64,000 nt of DNA from Acidobacteriota bacterium. Its GTDB lineage: Bacteria; Acidobacteriota; Vicinamibacteria; Vicinamibacterales; CAVVIG01. The notes below the pieces were generated by a model. It did no database searches and was not told where the DNA came from. It was given only the letters and a program-made list of their open reading frames with translations. The stretch covers positions 374,501-438,500 of the forward strand of contig QHWB01000031.1 in the NCBI GenBank assembly GCA_003222395.1, in the 5' to 3' direction. Positions 34,880 to 43,566 of the stretch are shown in pieces. Position numbers and translations under genes: made by a program. Positions within the stretch are counted from its first letter, which is position 1; the number at the start of each line of letters is the position of its first letter.

Positions 34880-35322
34880 CGGATGCAGCTCTCCACCGGC
34901 CGGATCGGGTGACGGCCAGAGTCGTGTCCGGAAGCCAGCCGGATCACGCTGTATCTAACGCTTCCTGAAGCGGCTCGTCAAGAAGATCGCGCAGGCGCCG
35001 AGCTCCTTTCAGGACGTTCGTGTCGTGAATCGAAGAGAGCTGACGACACCGAGCGCGAAGCGGGCTTCACAGTCGCGTTCGTATCTGCAATCGTCGGGCG
35101 TCGACATCGATCGGACGTGAGCTCGCTCGTGCGTCTGTCCTTTCTTGCGTCGGCCAGCCTGCCGCGGAGGTGCGCCTCACGCACGAGCCGCAGGAGCATG
35201 ACGCGAACAGCCGCTTGAAGGGAAGTTCAGCACCGTTCACGCGTTCAACTGGTGGAAGCCCGAAGTGATCCGGCGGCACGGCGCCGCCGGCATCCTGATC
35301 GTGCGACTGCGTGACGCCCACG
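34880..35322. other. Non-coding gap with possible decayed coding trace
   Basis: No intact gene, tRNA or strong hairpin is seen. On the plus strand near 35220-35310 a short frame reads FNWWKPEVIRRHGAAGILIV, which faintly resembles the protease-associated insert of M28-type peptidases, but the trace is too short to name. Confidence 0.3.
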
Positions 35323-36678
35323 TCAGACCATGTGGGCGATATCGGATCCGTGTGTGGGGTAGGCCCACAGCAGCTCCTTGAACCGATCGGCCGTCGTACC
35401 GGTGCGCATGCCCAGCGCGAACAGATTGATGGTCTCATCGGCGTGCGGCCCGAGCAGGTGCGCCCCGACGATCCTGCGGCTGTCCTGCTCGATCAGGACT
35501 TTGAACGCCGAACACTCTTCACCGAGGCGGCGCGACGAATACCAGGCCCTGGTGTCCTCGTGGTGCGTGACAAACCGGAGTCCCGCCGCCTGGGCGTCGG
35601 ATTCTTGAAGCCCCACTCGCGCCAGCGGCGGCAGCGTGAAAACGACGCTCGGGATAGCGTCGTAGCTCGGCGTCGTGTGATTCCCCTCGAGCAGGTTCGT
35701 CGCCACGATGCGCCCCTCGTACGACGCCACCGGGGTCAACGCCGGGCCATCAGTCGCCGCGCAGTCGCCAGCCGCATAGACGATCGGATTCGAGACGCTT
35801 TGCAGATACTGATTCACGTGAATGCCGGCGCGCGAGGATTGAATGCCGCCCACATCGAGCGCGAGGTCGTCGACATCGGGTACACGGCCCGCACCGTGAA
35901 CGACCAAATCGGCTTCAATCACCTCGGTTCCGCGCGGCCCGTCGATCGTCACGCGGTAACGGCCATCGACGGCGGCGATCGCCCGTGCCTCGGCCCCGAG
36001 CCGAACGTCCACGCCAAGCGCGCGCGTGCGGGCAATGAGGCGGTCCACCAGATCCGGATCGAATTCGACGAGCGGTCGTGTACCGCGATTGACGATGGTC
36101 ACACGTACGCCGGCGCGTGCGGCAACGTGCGCAAACTCGAACGACACATAGCCGCCGCCGATGAAAACGATCGACGGTGGCAGCGAGGCCAGGTCCAGAA
36201 ACTGATCGCTCGTGGCGACATGTTCGCGGCTCTCGAATGCGAGATCCGCGGGACGGGCGCCCGTCGCGACGACGATCGCACGCGCGGCGTTGAGCGTCGA
36301 ATCGCCCACGCGGAGGTGAGTCGGACCGACGAAGCGCGCGCTTTCCTGAAACGCGGCAATCCCCGCTCGAGCCAGCTTCGCTTTGAGCGTCTCAGGACGC
36401 GGGTCGGTGAAGGTCCGTTTGAATCGGATCAGCTCGGCCCAGTCGATCGCGAAGGCTTCCGGCCGCACACCCTTCCCCGAAAGGAGACGAGCCGCGTCGA
36501 CGGCGGCCGCAGCGCCGACCAGGACCTTCTTCGGGTCGCAGCCTCGCAGCGCGCACGTGCCGCCGAACGGACGTTTGTCGATCATCGCAACCGTCCAACC
36601 GGCGGCACGGCACCGCGATGCGACATTTTGCGCGGCCGTACCGGAGCCGATCACGATGAGATCGAACGTCTGGGCCAT
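35323..36678 (-). CDS. FAD-dependent pyridine nucleotide-disulfide oxidoreductase with altered C-terminal active site
   Basis: A 451-residue class I disulfide reductase. FAD motif LIVIGSGTAAQNVASRC, redox-active disulfide GGTCALRGCDPKK, NAD(P) motif IVFIGGGYVSFEFAHVAA, second FAD motif YAAGDCAATDGPAL. It resembles mercuric/dihydrolipoyl/mycothione reductases. In those, the C-terminal interface carries HPTxxE as the acid-base pair; here the matching segment is WAYPTHGSD, so His is Tyr and Glu is Asp. No N-terminal mercury domain is present. Thiol substrate unknown. It stands alone, followed by the VOC gene upstream on the same strand. Confidence 0.85.
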   Translation of the reverse strand: MAQTFDLIVIGSGTAAQNVASRCRAAGWTVAMIDKRPFGGTCALRGCDPKKVLVGAAAAVDAARLLSGKGVRPEAFAIDWAELIRFKRTFTDPRPETLKAKLARAGIAAFQESARFVGPTHLRVGDSTLNAARAIVVATGARPADLAFESREHVATSDQFLDLASLPPSIVFIGGGYVSFEFAHVAARAGVRVTIVNRGTRPLVEFDPDLVDRLIARTRALGVDVRLGAEARAIAAVDGRYRVTIDGPRGTEVIEADLVVHGAGRVPDVDDLALDVGGIQSSRAGIHVNQYLQSVSNPIVYAAGDCAATDGPALTPVASYEGRIVATNLLEGNHTTPSYDAIPSVVFTLPPLARVGLQESDAQAAGLRFVTHHEDTRAWYSSRRLGEECSAFKVLIEQDSRRIVGAHLLGPHADETINLFALGMRTGTTADRFKELLWAYPTHGSDIAHMV

Positions 36679-36719
36679 CTGAGCAGTCAGTTTGTCGCGA
36701 CCGTCGCCAACAGGCCGAT

Positions 36720-37127
36720 TTACGACTGACCGCCGAGACGAGCTTCGGCGATCGTGGGTTGAAACAGTTCGACCGGATTTCCGGATGGGTCATCGACGAT
36801 GATCTGTTTTCCGCCAACGCCGGCTACGATCTGATTTCGAAAGTGTGCGCCGGCTGCACGAAGGCTGGCTACGGTCGTCTCGAGACTGGCGACTTCAATC
36901 GCGAATCGATTCCACCCGCCAGGAACCTGCCGAGTTCCATCCGGCATCGATTGTCCGCCGCCTGCCGCGGCATTCGGCGCGCTGAGCACGAGCCGCAGGT
37001 CGCCTCGCGACAGCATCGCGAATGCTGGCGCCGGATGCATGTCTTCGTGGAATCCGAGATGCTCGCAATAGAAGGCAATGGCCGCGTCAACGTCGTTGAC
37101 GATGTAACGGACTTGTACAGTGGCCAC
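36720..37127 (-). CDS. VOC (glyoxalase/bleomycin-resistance) family protein
   Basis: A 135-residue protein with two beta-alpha-beta-beta-beta units: MATVQVRYIVNDVDAAIAFY, LGFHEDMHPAPAFAML, then GGWNRFAIEVASLETTVASL and IVDDPSGNPVELFQP. The C-terminal metal Glu (VELFQ) is present; the N-terminal His of glyoxalase is not. Substrate unknown. A related but broken copy lies at 42108-42858. Confidence 0.85.
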   Translation of the reverse strand: MATVQVRYIVNDVDAAIAFYCEHLGFHEDMHPAPAFAMLSRGDLRLVLSAPNAAAGGGQSMPDGTRQVPGGWNRFAIEVASLETTVASLRAAGAHFRNQIVAGVGGKQIIVDDPSGNPVELFQPTIAEARLGGQS

Positions 37128-37151
37128 TGGGCATCTCCTGCAGATGCGCGA

Positions 37152-37583
37152 TCACGATCGGCGGGGAAGCCACTGCACTTCCAGATCTTGCTTCCCCTCG
37201 AGCGGCTTTATCTCCGGATCGCCGGTGAGAAGCGTCGAACGAAACTCGAGTGCCGTACCCACAGCAAAGGCTTCGGCGTATGCGATCGTATGGTTTGCCT
37301 TCAACTCGGCAGCACGTCGAACTCTCCGCCGCGTCGCATCCTTCACTGAAACGGGAAGCGTACCGCCCGCCGCCATCCGCCACAGCGACTCCGCGGCCTC
37401 GCGCCGCTCGACTCGAATCAAACGGTAGTACGCTTCACCCAGATTGATGATGGACGTGACGCATTCGGCGCGACCGCCATCGGCTTCGTCGAGCCAGCGC
37501 TGAACGGCCGCTGCGCCCGGTTCGTCCTGCAGCCACGCCAACCATGCAAATGCATCAAGACAGATCCTAGCGCTTCGCCTCAC
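37152..37583 (-). CDS. vapC: PIN-domain toxin (VapC family)
   Basis: A protein of about 143 residues from GTG 37583. PIN acidic residues are seen: ICLDAFAWLAWL (Asp), INLGEAYYRL (Glu), IAYAEAFAVG (Glu where Asp is usual) and LLTGDPEIK (Asp). PIN toxins are Mg-dependent RNases that cut tRNA or rRNA. Its start overlaps the end of the antitoxin gene by 17 bp, the usual coupling of type II toxin-antitoxin pairs. Confidence 0.85.
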   Translation of the reverse strand: MRRSARICLDAFAWLAWLQDEPGAAAVQRWLDEADGGRAECVTSIINLGEAYYRLIRVERREAAESLWRMAAGGTLPVSVKDATRRRVRRAAELKANHTIAYAEAFAVGTALEFRSTLLTGDPEIKPLEGKQDLEVQWLPRRS

Positions 37584-37815
37584 GCCGGTGCTCCGCAAGA
37601 TGCTGCCTCAACGCGTCGGTGCCCTTCGCAGAGCCACGCAGCGATCGCCATCCTGCGCGACGGGCCGAAGTCCGTCCTCGCGTGAGCGGCGACAGAACCA
37701 AGCCCGCGTCGGTGTCCTCCACCTGAAGGCGCATGCCGGCCGTCAGGCGGTGCTTGTCTCGGAGATGGCGGGGTATGACGACCTGACCTTTGGAAGAGAC
37801 TGTTGTCGTCGACAT
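37567..37815 (-). CDS. vapB: SpoVT/AbrB-type antitoxin
   Basis: An 82-residue protein from the ATG at 37815. VSSKGQVVIPRHLRDKHRLT and GMRLQVEDTDAGLVLSPL form the swapped-hairpin AbrB DNA-binding fold. The basic C-terminal tail would wrap the PIN toxin. It is first in the operon, and a perfect 7-bp inverted repeat lies 8 bp upstream of its start, as expected for autoregulation. Confidence 0.9.
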   Translation of the reverse strand: MSTTTVSSKGQVVIPRHLRDKHRLTAGMRLQVEDTDAGLVLSPLTRGRTSARRAGWRSLRGSAKGTDALRQHLAEHRREAKR

Positions 37816-37822
37816 CAAGTCA

Positions 37823-37842
37823 TCTTACCGCGTCAGGTAAGA
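37823..37842. promoter_or_regulatory. Probable antitoxin operator
   Basis: TCTTACC (37823-37829) and GGTAAGA (37836-37842) form a perfect inverted repeat with a 6-bp spacer, directly upstream of the antitoxin start. Spacing of about 13 bp between half-site centres fits an AbrB-type dimer. The remaining bases to 38111 show no gene. Confidence 0.65.
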
Positions 37843-38111
37843 CAAGACCGGACCGAGCGCGCCGGTTCGCGGTGTACGGCGGAGAACGCCGTCGAAATTC
37901 AGGCGGTCGTGGGCTGATCACGGTGTGCGTGCGTCGGCAGAACGCGCCGCCAGACGTAGGGCAAAGTGGGTCTTCCACGTCGCTCGTTCATTCGCAACTG
38001 GCTAATCCAAGTGGCGACGGCACGCCGAGGCCGGCGAGGCCACCAAACGTTTTTCGGATTGGCACCCGCGCACGGTAGAGCGGCCACATCGCGAGCATTC
38101 GGCGGTATCGT

Positions 38112-41100
38112 GTGGCCGTGCCGTTCTTCTCGGTGGTGATCGGGGCCTTGAACGCAGCAGCCACTCTTCCGGCCACCATCGCCGCACTGCATGAGCAGAC
38201 CTTCACGGACTGGGAGGCCATCGTCGTCGACGACGGGTCTGCCGACGATACTCCGGGAATCGTGCGGCGGTATGCCGGTGCCGACCCGCGCATCCGGCTT
38301 CTGCACGCGTCATCGCGCGGCGTTTCTGCCGCGCGGAACGATGGAATAGCGGCGGCCGCCGGAGCGTGGTTGCTGTTCCTCGACGCCGACGACACGATTT
38401 TCCCCGACGCCCTCGATGCCTGGCATCGGGCGATAGAAGCGGAGGCGGACGTCGACGCGTGGTGCGGCGGCTGGGTGCGCGTGGCGCCGGGTGGCGATGT
38501 CGTGACGCACGAACAGTGGCCGATTACGCCCGACATGTTTCCGGTACTCGCTCGTTTGTCCGCATTCCCCATTCACAGCTGCGTCGTTCGGCGTTCCATC
38601 GTGTTCAGGTCCGGAGGGTTCGATGTCGGATACATCACCTGCGAGGACTGGGACCTCTGGCAGCGACTTGCCAGGGCAGGCGCCCGGTTCGGCACGATTG
38701 CCAGCGATGTGGCGCGCTACCACATGCGGCCTCGCTCGGCGTCGCTCGCGGCGCGGCAGATGCTTGTCGATGGACTCCGCGTGATCACGACGGGGCATTC
38801 AGCGGATCCCCGTGTGACATCTCCCGTTGAGCAATACGCGAACGGTATGCCGGAGGGCGCCGCGCCCGCGGTTCGCTTCGGATATCTGTGCTGGCCGGCG
38901 GGGCTGCTGCTCGGTGACGGCGCCGACGCGCGATCGCTCTTCGATCTCATGGCAGGCGAACGGGCGGCCGACATCGATCCCAGCGTCGTCGCTGACGCAA
39001 TCTTCCGATCGGCGACCCTCCGACGCTGCGCCGGTCCTTCTGCCTGGGGCGACCTCTGGCCGGCAATCGCGCCGAAGCTTTCCCGGTTCCTCCGGACACT
39101 CGAGGAGCGAACCGGCGCCCGGCTGCTGGCGCGACGCGTGTTCGTGGCTCTCGCACGATCGATCTTCGAGCACCTTCCCGAAGCGTCACCGCTGACCTGC
39201 GTCGGTCTGACGCAGCTGCACACCGTCGACATACGAACGCCGATGCAATCGCTGCGTTTGCCGCGCCACGTCGAGCGCGTGATCGTCCGCGTCCGGGCCG
39301 GCGCGGCGATTATCGGATTTCTCGAACTGCCTTCATGTGATGGTTCGCTCGACGCGGCGGTCGTTCGGGACGCCATTGCGCACGAGTTCGGGTGGTCGCT
39401 TCTTCGTGGCGTTCTCGAGGCCACCGTGTACGACCAGGTCGGCCGCCGCCCCGCGCGGGACGGGATGGAGGCCGTTCGAAACGGCGTTGGCCCGAGCGCC
39501 GTGCCAGAGGATGAGCAGGAATGGGCCGCTCGACGTCATGACGCGATCGGTTGGACCGTTTTCCTGCACGAGATCTGGGACCATCCCGATTGGCCCGCGA
39601 AGGCCTTCTACGATCCTGACTGGCCGTCGTCGGAAGGAGCGGGAGCGGAGCTGCGCGGTGACTGGATCAGCGTGGACGTTCTCGACCCAATCGCTGACAC
39701 TCTCAGCGCGGAGAGTGCCGTCAACGCGGAGCTGTGTGCCGGAGGCGTCCCGGTGTGCTGCGCGCGCGTGCCGGTCGACGAAGGAGTGATTCGTGGTTCG
39801 CGGGTCCGTGCACTGTTGATGGCTGCCGCTGGCATGGAGCTTCTGCATGTCGCGGTTCGTGAGGCGCTCATCGGCGCGCCGGAGAACGCGGGCAGCCTTC
39901 GCGAGCGTCTCTCGCGGCGGCGAGCATTGAACGTGGCGGCCGGCACCTCAGCCCCGCCGTTCGCCGGTGCGGCTCCCTCTGCCTCGGCGTGCATCGCATC
40001 GATCCGTGCGCGGGACCGCGGAGTTGCAATTGTCGCCGCCCGAAGGCTTGGTTTCCCCGGCTCGCCGGCGTCGCGGCGGGTGGATCTTCCATCGCGAGCG
40101 CGCCGGGACGTCCTCGCGGCTGCGCGCGCCGCCCGGGAGCCGGTCATTGCGGGATCGAAATGGCGACGGAGGCGGGTCGCGTACGCGCCCGAGGTGCTGT
40201 ATGACGGCGCCCAGCGGCCGCTCGACCCGCCGCCGCACTGGCCCGTCGCGAACACGTCTTCGTTCGGACGGCACCATTTCGAGTCGCTGTTTGCCGGCGG
40301 CTCCGATCCGTGGCGCTATACCACTGCGTACGAGTCGCGCAAGTACGAACAAACGATGTCGTTGCTGCCGCCAGGACCGATCCGCCGTGCGCTGGAGATC
40401 GGGTGCGCCGAAGGTCACTTCACCGACGCGCTTGCCGCGCGCGTCGAGGCGCTCGCGGCGGTCGACATCTCCGCGATTGCACTCGAGCGCGCCGCTGCAC
40501 GCTGCGCTCACCGCGAGAACATCTCGTTCGCGCGGCTGGACCTCGCGCGCGACCCGCTGCCGCCCGAAAACGATCTGATCGTCTGCAGCGAGCTGCTCTA
40601 CTACGTCGGCACCGTCGACGATCTGCGGCAGGCGGGACGCAAGCTTCGCGACGCGCTGCGGCCCGGCGGTCGGCTGCTCACCGCCCACGCGAACGTCGCG
40701 TTGGACGATCCCGCGGGAGCGGGATACATGTGGGACGTGCCGTACGGCGCGAAGACGATCCGAGAGGTGCTTTCGGCCACGCCGGGTCTGCAGCTCGTGC
40801 GTGAGCTTCGCACGGCGCTCTATTCCGTGATGGAGTTCGAGCGCGGTGACGAGTCTCGTGCTCCGGTCGTGCTGTCCGCGGGATTCGCGATGCCCGAGCC
40901 GCACGTCGCCGAGCGCATTCGCTGGTCGGGCGGCGAGCCTGCCGCCGTCGCGCCGTCACCGGGCGCGATGCTGCCCATTCTCATGTACCACCGGCTGTCG
41001 ACGTCGGCATCAGCAGCGAGTGCCCGATACGCAGTGTCCCCCGATGCGTTCCGGGAGCAACTCGCGTATCTCCGCGACGCAGGGTTCCATACCGTTTCGC

Positions 41101-41663
41101 TCGCGGACTGGACCGCTGCGCTTCAGAAGCGCGAGCCGCTCCCCGGCCGTCCCGTCGCGCTGACCTTCGACGATGCCTACGTGGATTTTGAGTCGGTCGC
41201 GCTGCCGCTCCTCCAGCAGCACGGGTTCGGCGCGACCCTGTTCGTCGTCACCGCGCGGCCGGGCGGCTGGAATGCCTGGGACGCCGCGCTTGGCGATCCC
41301 GTCAGGCTCATGGACTGGCCTGCCATTCAGCGCGTCGCGGCGTCAGGGATCGAGATCGGGGCGCACTCGACGACGCATCCGCCGATGACGGGACTCACAC
41401 CCGCGGAGATCGCGCGCGAAGCGAGTCGCGCGCGCCTTGACATCCAGGAGCGGCTGAAACAGCCTGTGACGGCGTTCGCGTACCCCTACGGGGATTCGGA
41501 CGCGGTAGTGCAGCATCTGGTCGGCGGTTGCGGGTTCCTGAGCGGCGTGACTTGCCGTTTCGGGGTGAGCGCGCTGTACGACCGCCCCCTGCGGCTGCCG
41601 CGGATCGAGATCGCCGGGACCGATTCGCTGACGGATTTCATCCGGAAGCTTGGCGGGCGCTGA
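38112..41663 (+). CDS. Three-domain fusion: GT2 glycosyltransferase - NodS-like methyltransferase - NodB polysaccharide deacetylase
   Basis: An 1183-residue protein. Residues 1-250 are a GT-A family 2 domain: PFFSVVIGALNAAATLPATI, IVVDDGSADDT, ARNDGIAAAAGAWLLFLDAD with the DxD-type DAD. Residues 250-690 are poorly conserved. Residues 710-900 are a NodS-type SAM methyltransferase: FAGGSDPWRYTTAYESRKYE, then RRALEIGCAEGHFTDALA and DLIVCSELLYYVG. Residues 950-1183 are a NodB deacetylase: LPILMYHRLS, VALTFDDAYVDFE (catalytic Asp pair), IGAHSTTHPPM (metal His) and FAYPYGDSD. The set recalls Nod-factor enzymes NodC, NodS and NodB in one chain. No signal peptide is seen. Role inferred: building and editing an amino-sugar glycan. 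Confidence 0.85.
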   Translation: MAVPFFSVVIGALNAAATLPATIAALHEQTFTDWEAIVVDDGSADDTPGIVRRYAGADPRIRLLHASSRGVSAARNDGIAAAAGAWLLFLDADDTIFPDALDAWHRAIEAEADVDAWCGGWVRVAPGGDVVTHEQWPITPDMFPVLARLSAFPIHSCVVRRSIVFRSGGFDVGYITCEDWDLWQRLARAGARFGTIASDVARYHMRPRSASLAARQMLVDGLRVITTGHSADPRVTSPVEQYANGMPEGAAPAVRFGYLCWPAGLLLGDGADARSLFDLMAGERAADIDPSVVADAIFRSATLRRCAGPSAWGDLWPAIAPKLSRFLRTLEERTGARLLARRVFVALARSIFEHLPEASPLTCVGLTQLHTVDIRTPMQSLRLPRHVERVIVRVRAGAAIIGFLELPSCDGSLDAAVVRDAIAHEFGWSLLRGVLEATVYDQVGRRPARDGMEAVRNGVGPSAVPEDEQEWAARRHDAIGWTVFLHEIWDHPDWPAKAFYDPDWPSSEGAGAELRGDWISVDVLDPIADTLSAESAVNAELCAGGVPVCCARVPVDEGVIRGSRVRALLMAAAGMELLHVAVREALIGAPENAGSLRERLSRRRALNVAAGTSAPPFAGAAPSASACIASIRARDRGVAIVAARRLGFPGSPASRRVDLPSRARRDVLAAARAAREPVIAGSKWRRRRVAYAPEVLYDGAQRPLDPPPHWPVANTSSFGRHHFESLFAGGSDPWRYTTAYESRKYEQTMSLLPPGPIRRALEIGCAEGHFTDALAARVEALAAVDISAIALERAAARCAHRENISFARLDLARDPLPPENDLIVCSELLYYVGTVDDLRQAGRKLRDALRPGGRLLTAHANVALDDPAGAGYMWDVPYGAKTIREVLSATPGLQLVRELRTALYSVMEFERGDESRAPVVLSAGFAMPEPHVAERIRWSGGEPAAVAPSPGAMLPILMYHRLSTSASAASARYAVSPDAFREQLAYLRDAGFHTVSLADWTAALQKREPLPGRPVALTFDDAYVDFESVALPLLQQHGFGATLFVVTARPGGWNAWDAALGDPVRLMDWPAIQRVAASGIEIGAHSTTHPPMTGLTPAEIAREASRARLDIQERLKQPVTAFAYPYGDSDAVVQHLVGGCGFLSGVTCRFGVSALYDRPLRLPRIEIAGTDSLTDFIRKLGGR

Positions 41664-41713
41664 CAGACCTCTTTCACCGGCAATGGATACGGCATCTCTC
41701 ACAGGGTGTATCG

Positions 41714-42142
41714 ATGAAGCTGAATCCGCAAATCTCGCTCGCGTTCAACGGGCAATGCGAAGCCGCGTTCAGGTGTTATGAACAGTGCCTGAACGGAACA
41801 ATCGCATTCACGCTCACGTGGGGCAATTCACCGATGGCAGGCGAGGCACCTCCCGGTTGGGACGCGAAGATCTATCACGCCACTCTCAAAATCGGCGACG
41901 CCGTGGTCATGGGCGGGGACCTGCCTCCCAACCGATACGAGCAACCAAAGGGCTTTTCGCTTGTCCTCCAGATGGACGACTCCGTCGCAGCGGAGCGCGC
42001 ATTTCAGGCGCTCGCGGAAAACGGCAGGATCGAGATGCCACTCCAGGAAACGTTTTGGGCAAGTCGGTTTGGGGCGTTGGTGGACCAGTTTGGAATACCT
42101 TGGTCAATCAATTGTGAAAGAGCCGTCGAGGCGACACAGTGA
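41714..42142 (+). CDS. PhnB-like VOC family protein
   Basis: A 142-residue protein: MKLNPQISLAFNGQCEAAFR, then MAGEAPPGWDAKIYHATLKI, VVMGGDLPPNRYEQPKGF and FGALVDQFGIPWSINCE. This is the PhnB / 3-demethylubiquinone-methyltransferase-like branch of the VOC fold, whose members usually have unknown substrates. Start at ATG 41714. Its 3' end overlaps the convergent broken VOC/hemerythrin gene by 35 bp. Confidence 0.85.
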   Translation: MKLNPQISLAFNGQCEAAFRCYEQCLNGTIAFTLTWGNSPMAGEAPPGWDAKIYHATLKIGDAVVMGGDLPPNRYEQPKGFSLVLQMDDSVAAERAFQALAENGRIEMPLQETFWASRFGALVDQFGIPWSINCERAVEATQ

Positions 42143-42858
42143 TCGACAACGCGAAGCCTTCGTTGCGGGCGGCGTCTGCCGGACGGGTGATCCCAGGTTC
42201 ACCTCTGCGTTCAACGACACGTCGTGGATTCGGCAACGCGTTGTACCAAGGGGCGATCAGACGCGCGGGCGTAAATTGCGCGAGATCATATATGCCGAGC
42301 CGCTTCTCGATGCCGGCGACCTGATCGACAATCTTGTCGAAACCTTCTTCGCCGAAGAGTTGATGTTCTTTCGTCTCGAATTCTTCGCCAAGCGTGTCGA
42401 ACTCGTGCTTCGACAGAATACTGCGAAGCGCGGGGAACAGCACCGTGTCCTCGCGGGCCTCATGTGGCTCGTACATCCGAACGAACTGCTCCATGGCTTC
42501 GACGATCGCCTTTGCAGAGGAGGGATCTTTGAGTGTTTGGGCGTTCGCCAGCTGTGTGATTCGGTCGGTTAAACGCCGACCGGCTTGATGCTGCGCGCGG
42601 AGGCGCGCGACCTCCGCGGCGATGTCTTCGAGGATGAAATGAATTCGGTTCCACCTCCGTCGACGGTCGCCGGCCGTCAGACATCGGACGGCCGGCGGAA
42701 CTTCTTGGACCACTCAGTAAGAGACGCGGGTCTCCTCGAGTGACATCCGCAAACGCGGGCGCGGCACTGGAAAGCAATGAGAAACCCAGATGCGTCGTGT
42801 AGAACCGGATGGCGGCCTCAACGTGATCAACGAGGTAACGGATGTGAACGGTAGCCAT
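42108..42858 (-). pseudogene. Chimeric remnant: VOC protein N terminus joined to a hemerythrin C terminus
   Basis: The first part (from ATG 42858) reads MATVHIRYLVDHVEAAIRFY and LGFSLLSSAAPAFADVTRGD, a VOC protein like 36720-37127. After a frameshift the VOC helix WNRIHFILEDIAAEVARLRA continues, then switches without a stop to QHQAGRRLTDRITQLA, FVRMYEPHEAREDTVLFPAL and FGEEGFDKIVDQVAGIEKRL, the second half of a hemerythrin-like protein with EPHEAREDxxLFP iron ligands. The hemerythrin N-terminal helices and the VOC C terminus are missing, so a deletion has fused two neighbouring genes. Neither half should fold normally. Confidence 0.75.
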
Positions 42859-42936
42859 CCTTCAACGATCTTGACCTGCCCGCGACACACGGTCACGAGG
42901 TCGTGCGAAGAACAGCACCGCTCGGGACCCGCGCCG

Positions 42937-43566
42937 TCATGGTCGCGCAATCTTGAGACGCCGGCGCGCGTGCGCCGCCAGCACTGCCATGCCCGCGGCG
43001 TACGCCCGCCGGTGCTCCTGCGTCCACGGCGGACCGGCCGGCCGGCCGGCACGACTGACGAACTCCTCGACCTCACGAAGTGTCACGCCGAGTTGCTTCG
43101 CGGCCCGCGAAGTCTCCTCGCCACGGCGGCACATGTGGACATCAAGTCCGATCTGCCGCGCCGCGCGACAGATGGCCAGCTGATACAGCATCCCGTCCGC
43201 GGCGCATTGCAGACGATACGATTGCCGCACCGCAGGCACAGTCGCGGGAAGCTCGGGAAATGGGGGCTTCCTGATGGCGAGCGCCACGGCGGCATATGTC
43301 GGCGACAGCTCGGTCACCACGCGCTGTAATGCGAGAGTAGTGCGAGCGGCGATTGATCGCCGCACTCGCGCAATGAGCGCGTGGGCCTCGTCTTCCTTCA
43401 TGCCGACCGATTCGTGCTCGTACGGCATCTTCGGCAAGCCCGGATCGATCAGCGTCACCCGCCGCCGCGCGATGACGACCGGCACCAGGCCAGACGCCGC
43501 GACGCAGATCACATGCGCCCAGCCGGCATGCTCGGCCACGCTCACCACGCACGGCGCGCCCTTCAT
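42937..43566 (-). CDS. Hypothetical protein coupled to a TetR regulator
   Basis: A 209-residue soluble protein from the ATG at 43566. It opens MKGAPCVVSVAEHAGWAHVI and later has KMPYEHESVGMKEDEAHALI, a middle helical part and a very basic C terminus (HARRRLKIARP). I do not recognise the family. Its start overlaps the stop of the TetR gene (43563-43566), so it is translated with it and may belong to the same regulatory response. Confidence 0.65.
   Translation of the reverse strand: MKGAPCVVSVAEHAGWAHVICVAASGLVPVVIARRRVTLIDPGLPKMPYEHESVGMKEDEAHALIARVRRSIAARTTLALQRVVTELSPTYAAVALAIRKPPFPELPATVPAVRQSYRLQCAADGMLYQLAICRAARQIGLDVHMCRRGEETSRAAKQLGVTLREVEEFVSRAGRPAGPPWTQEHRRAYAAGMAVLAAHARRRLKIARP

Noticed and set aside
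35220-35310. Possible M28-type peptidase fragment
   Set aside because: Only about 20 residues look alike; too short to support a call.
38112-41663. A rhizobial-type nodulation gene cluster
   Set aside because: There is no NodA acyltransferase, NodD regulator or NodIJ exporter nearby; only the domain types resemble NodC, NodS and NodB.
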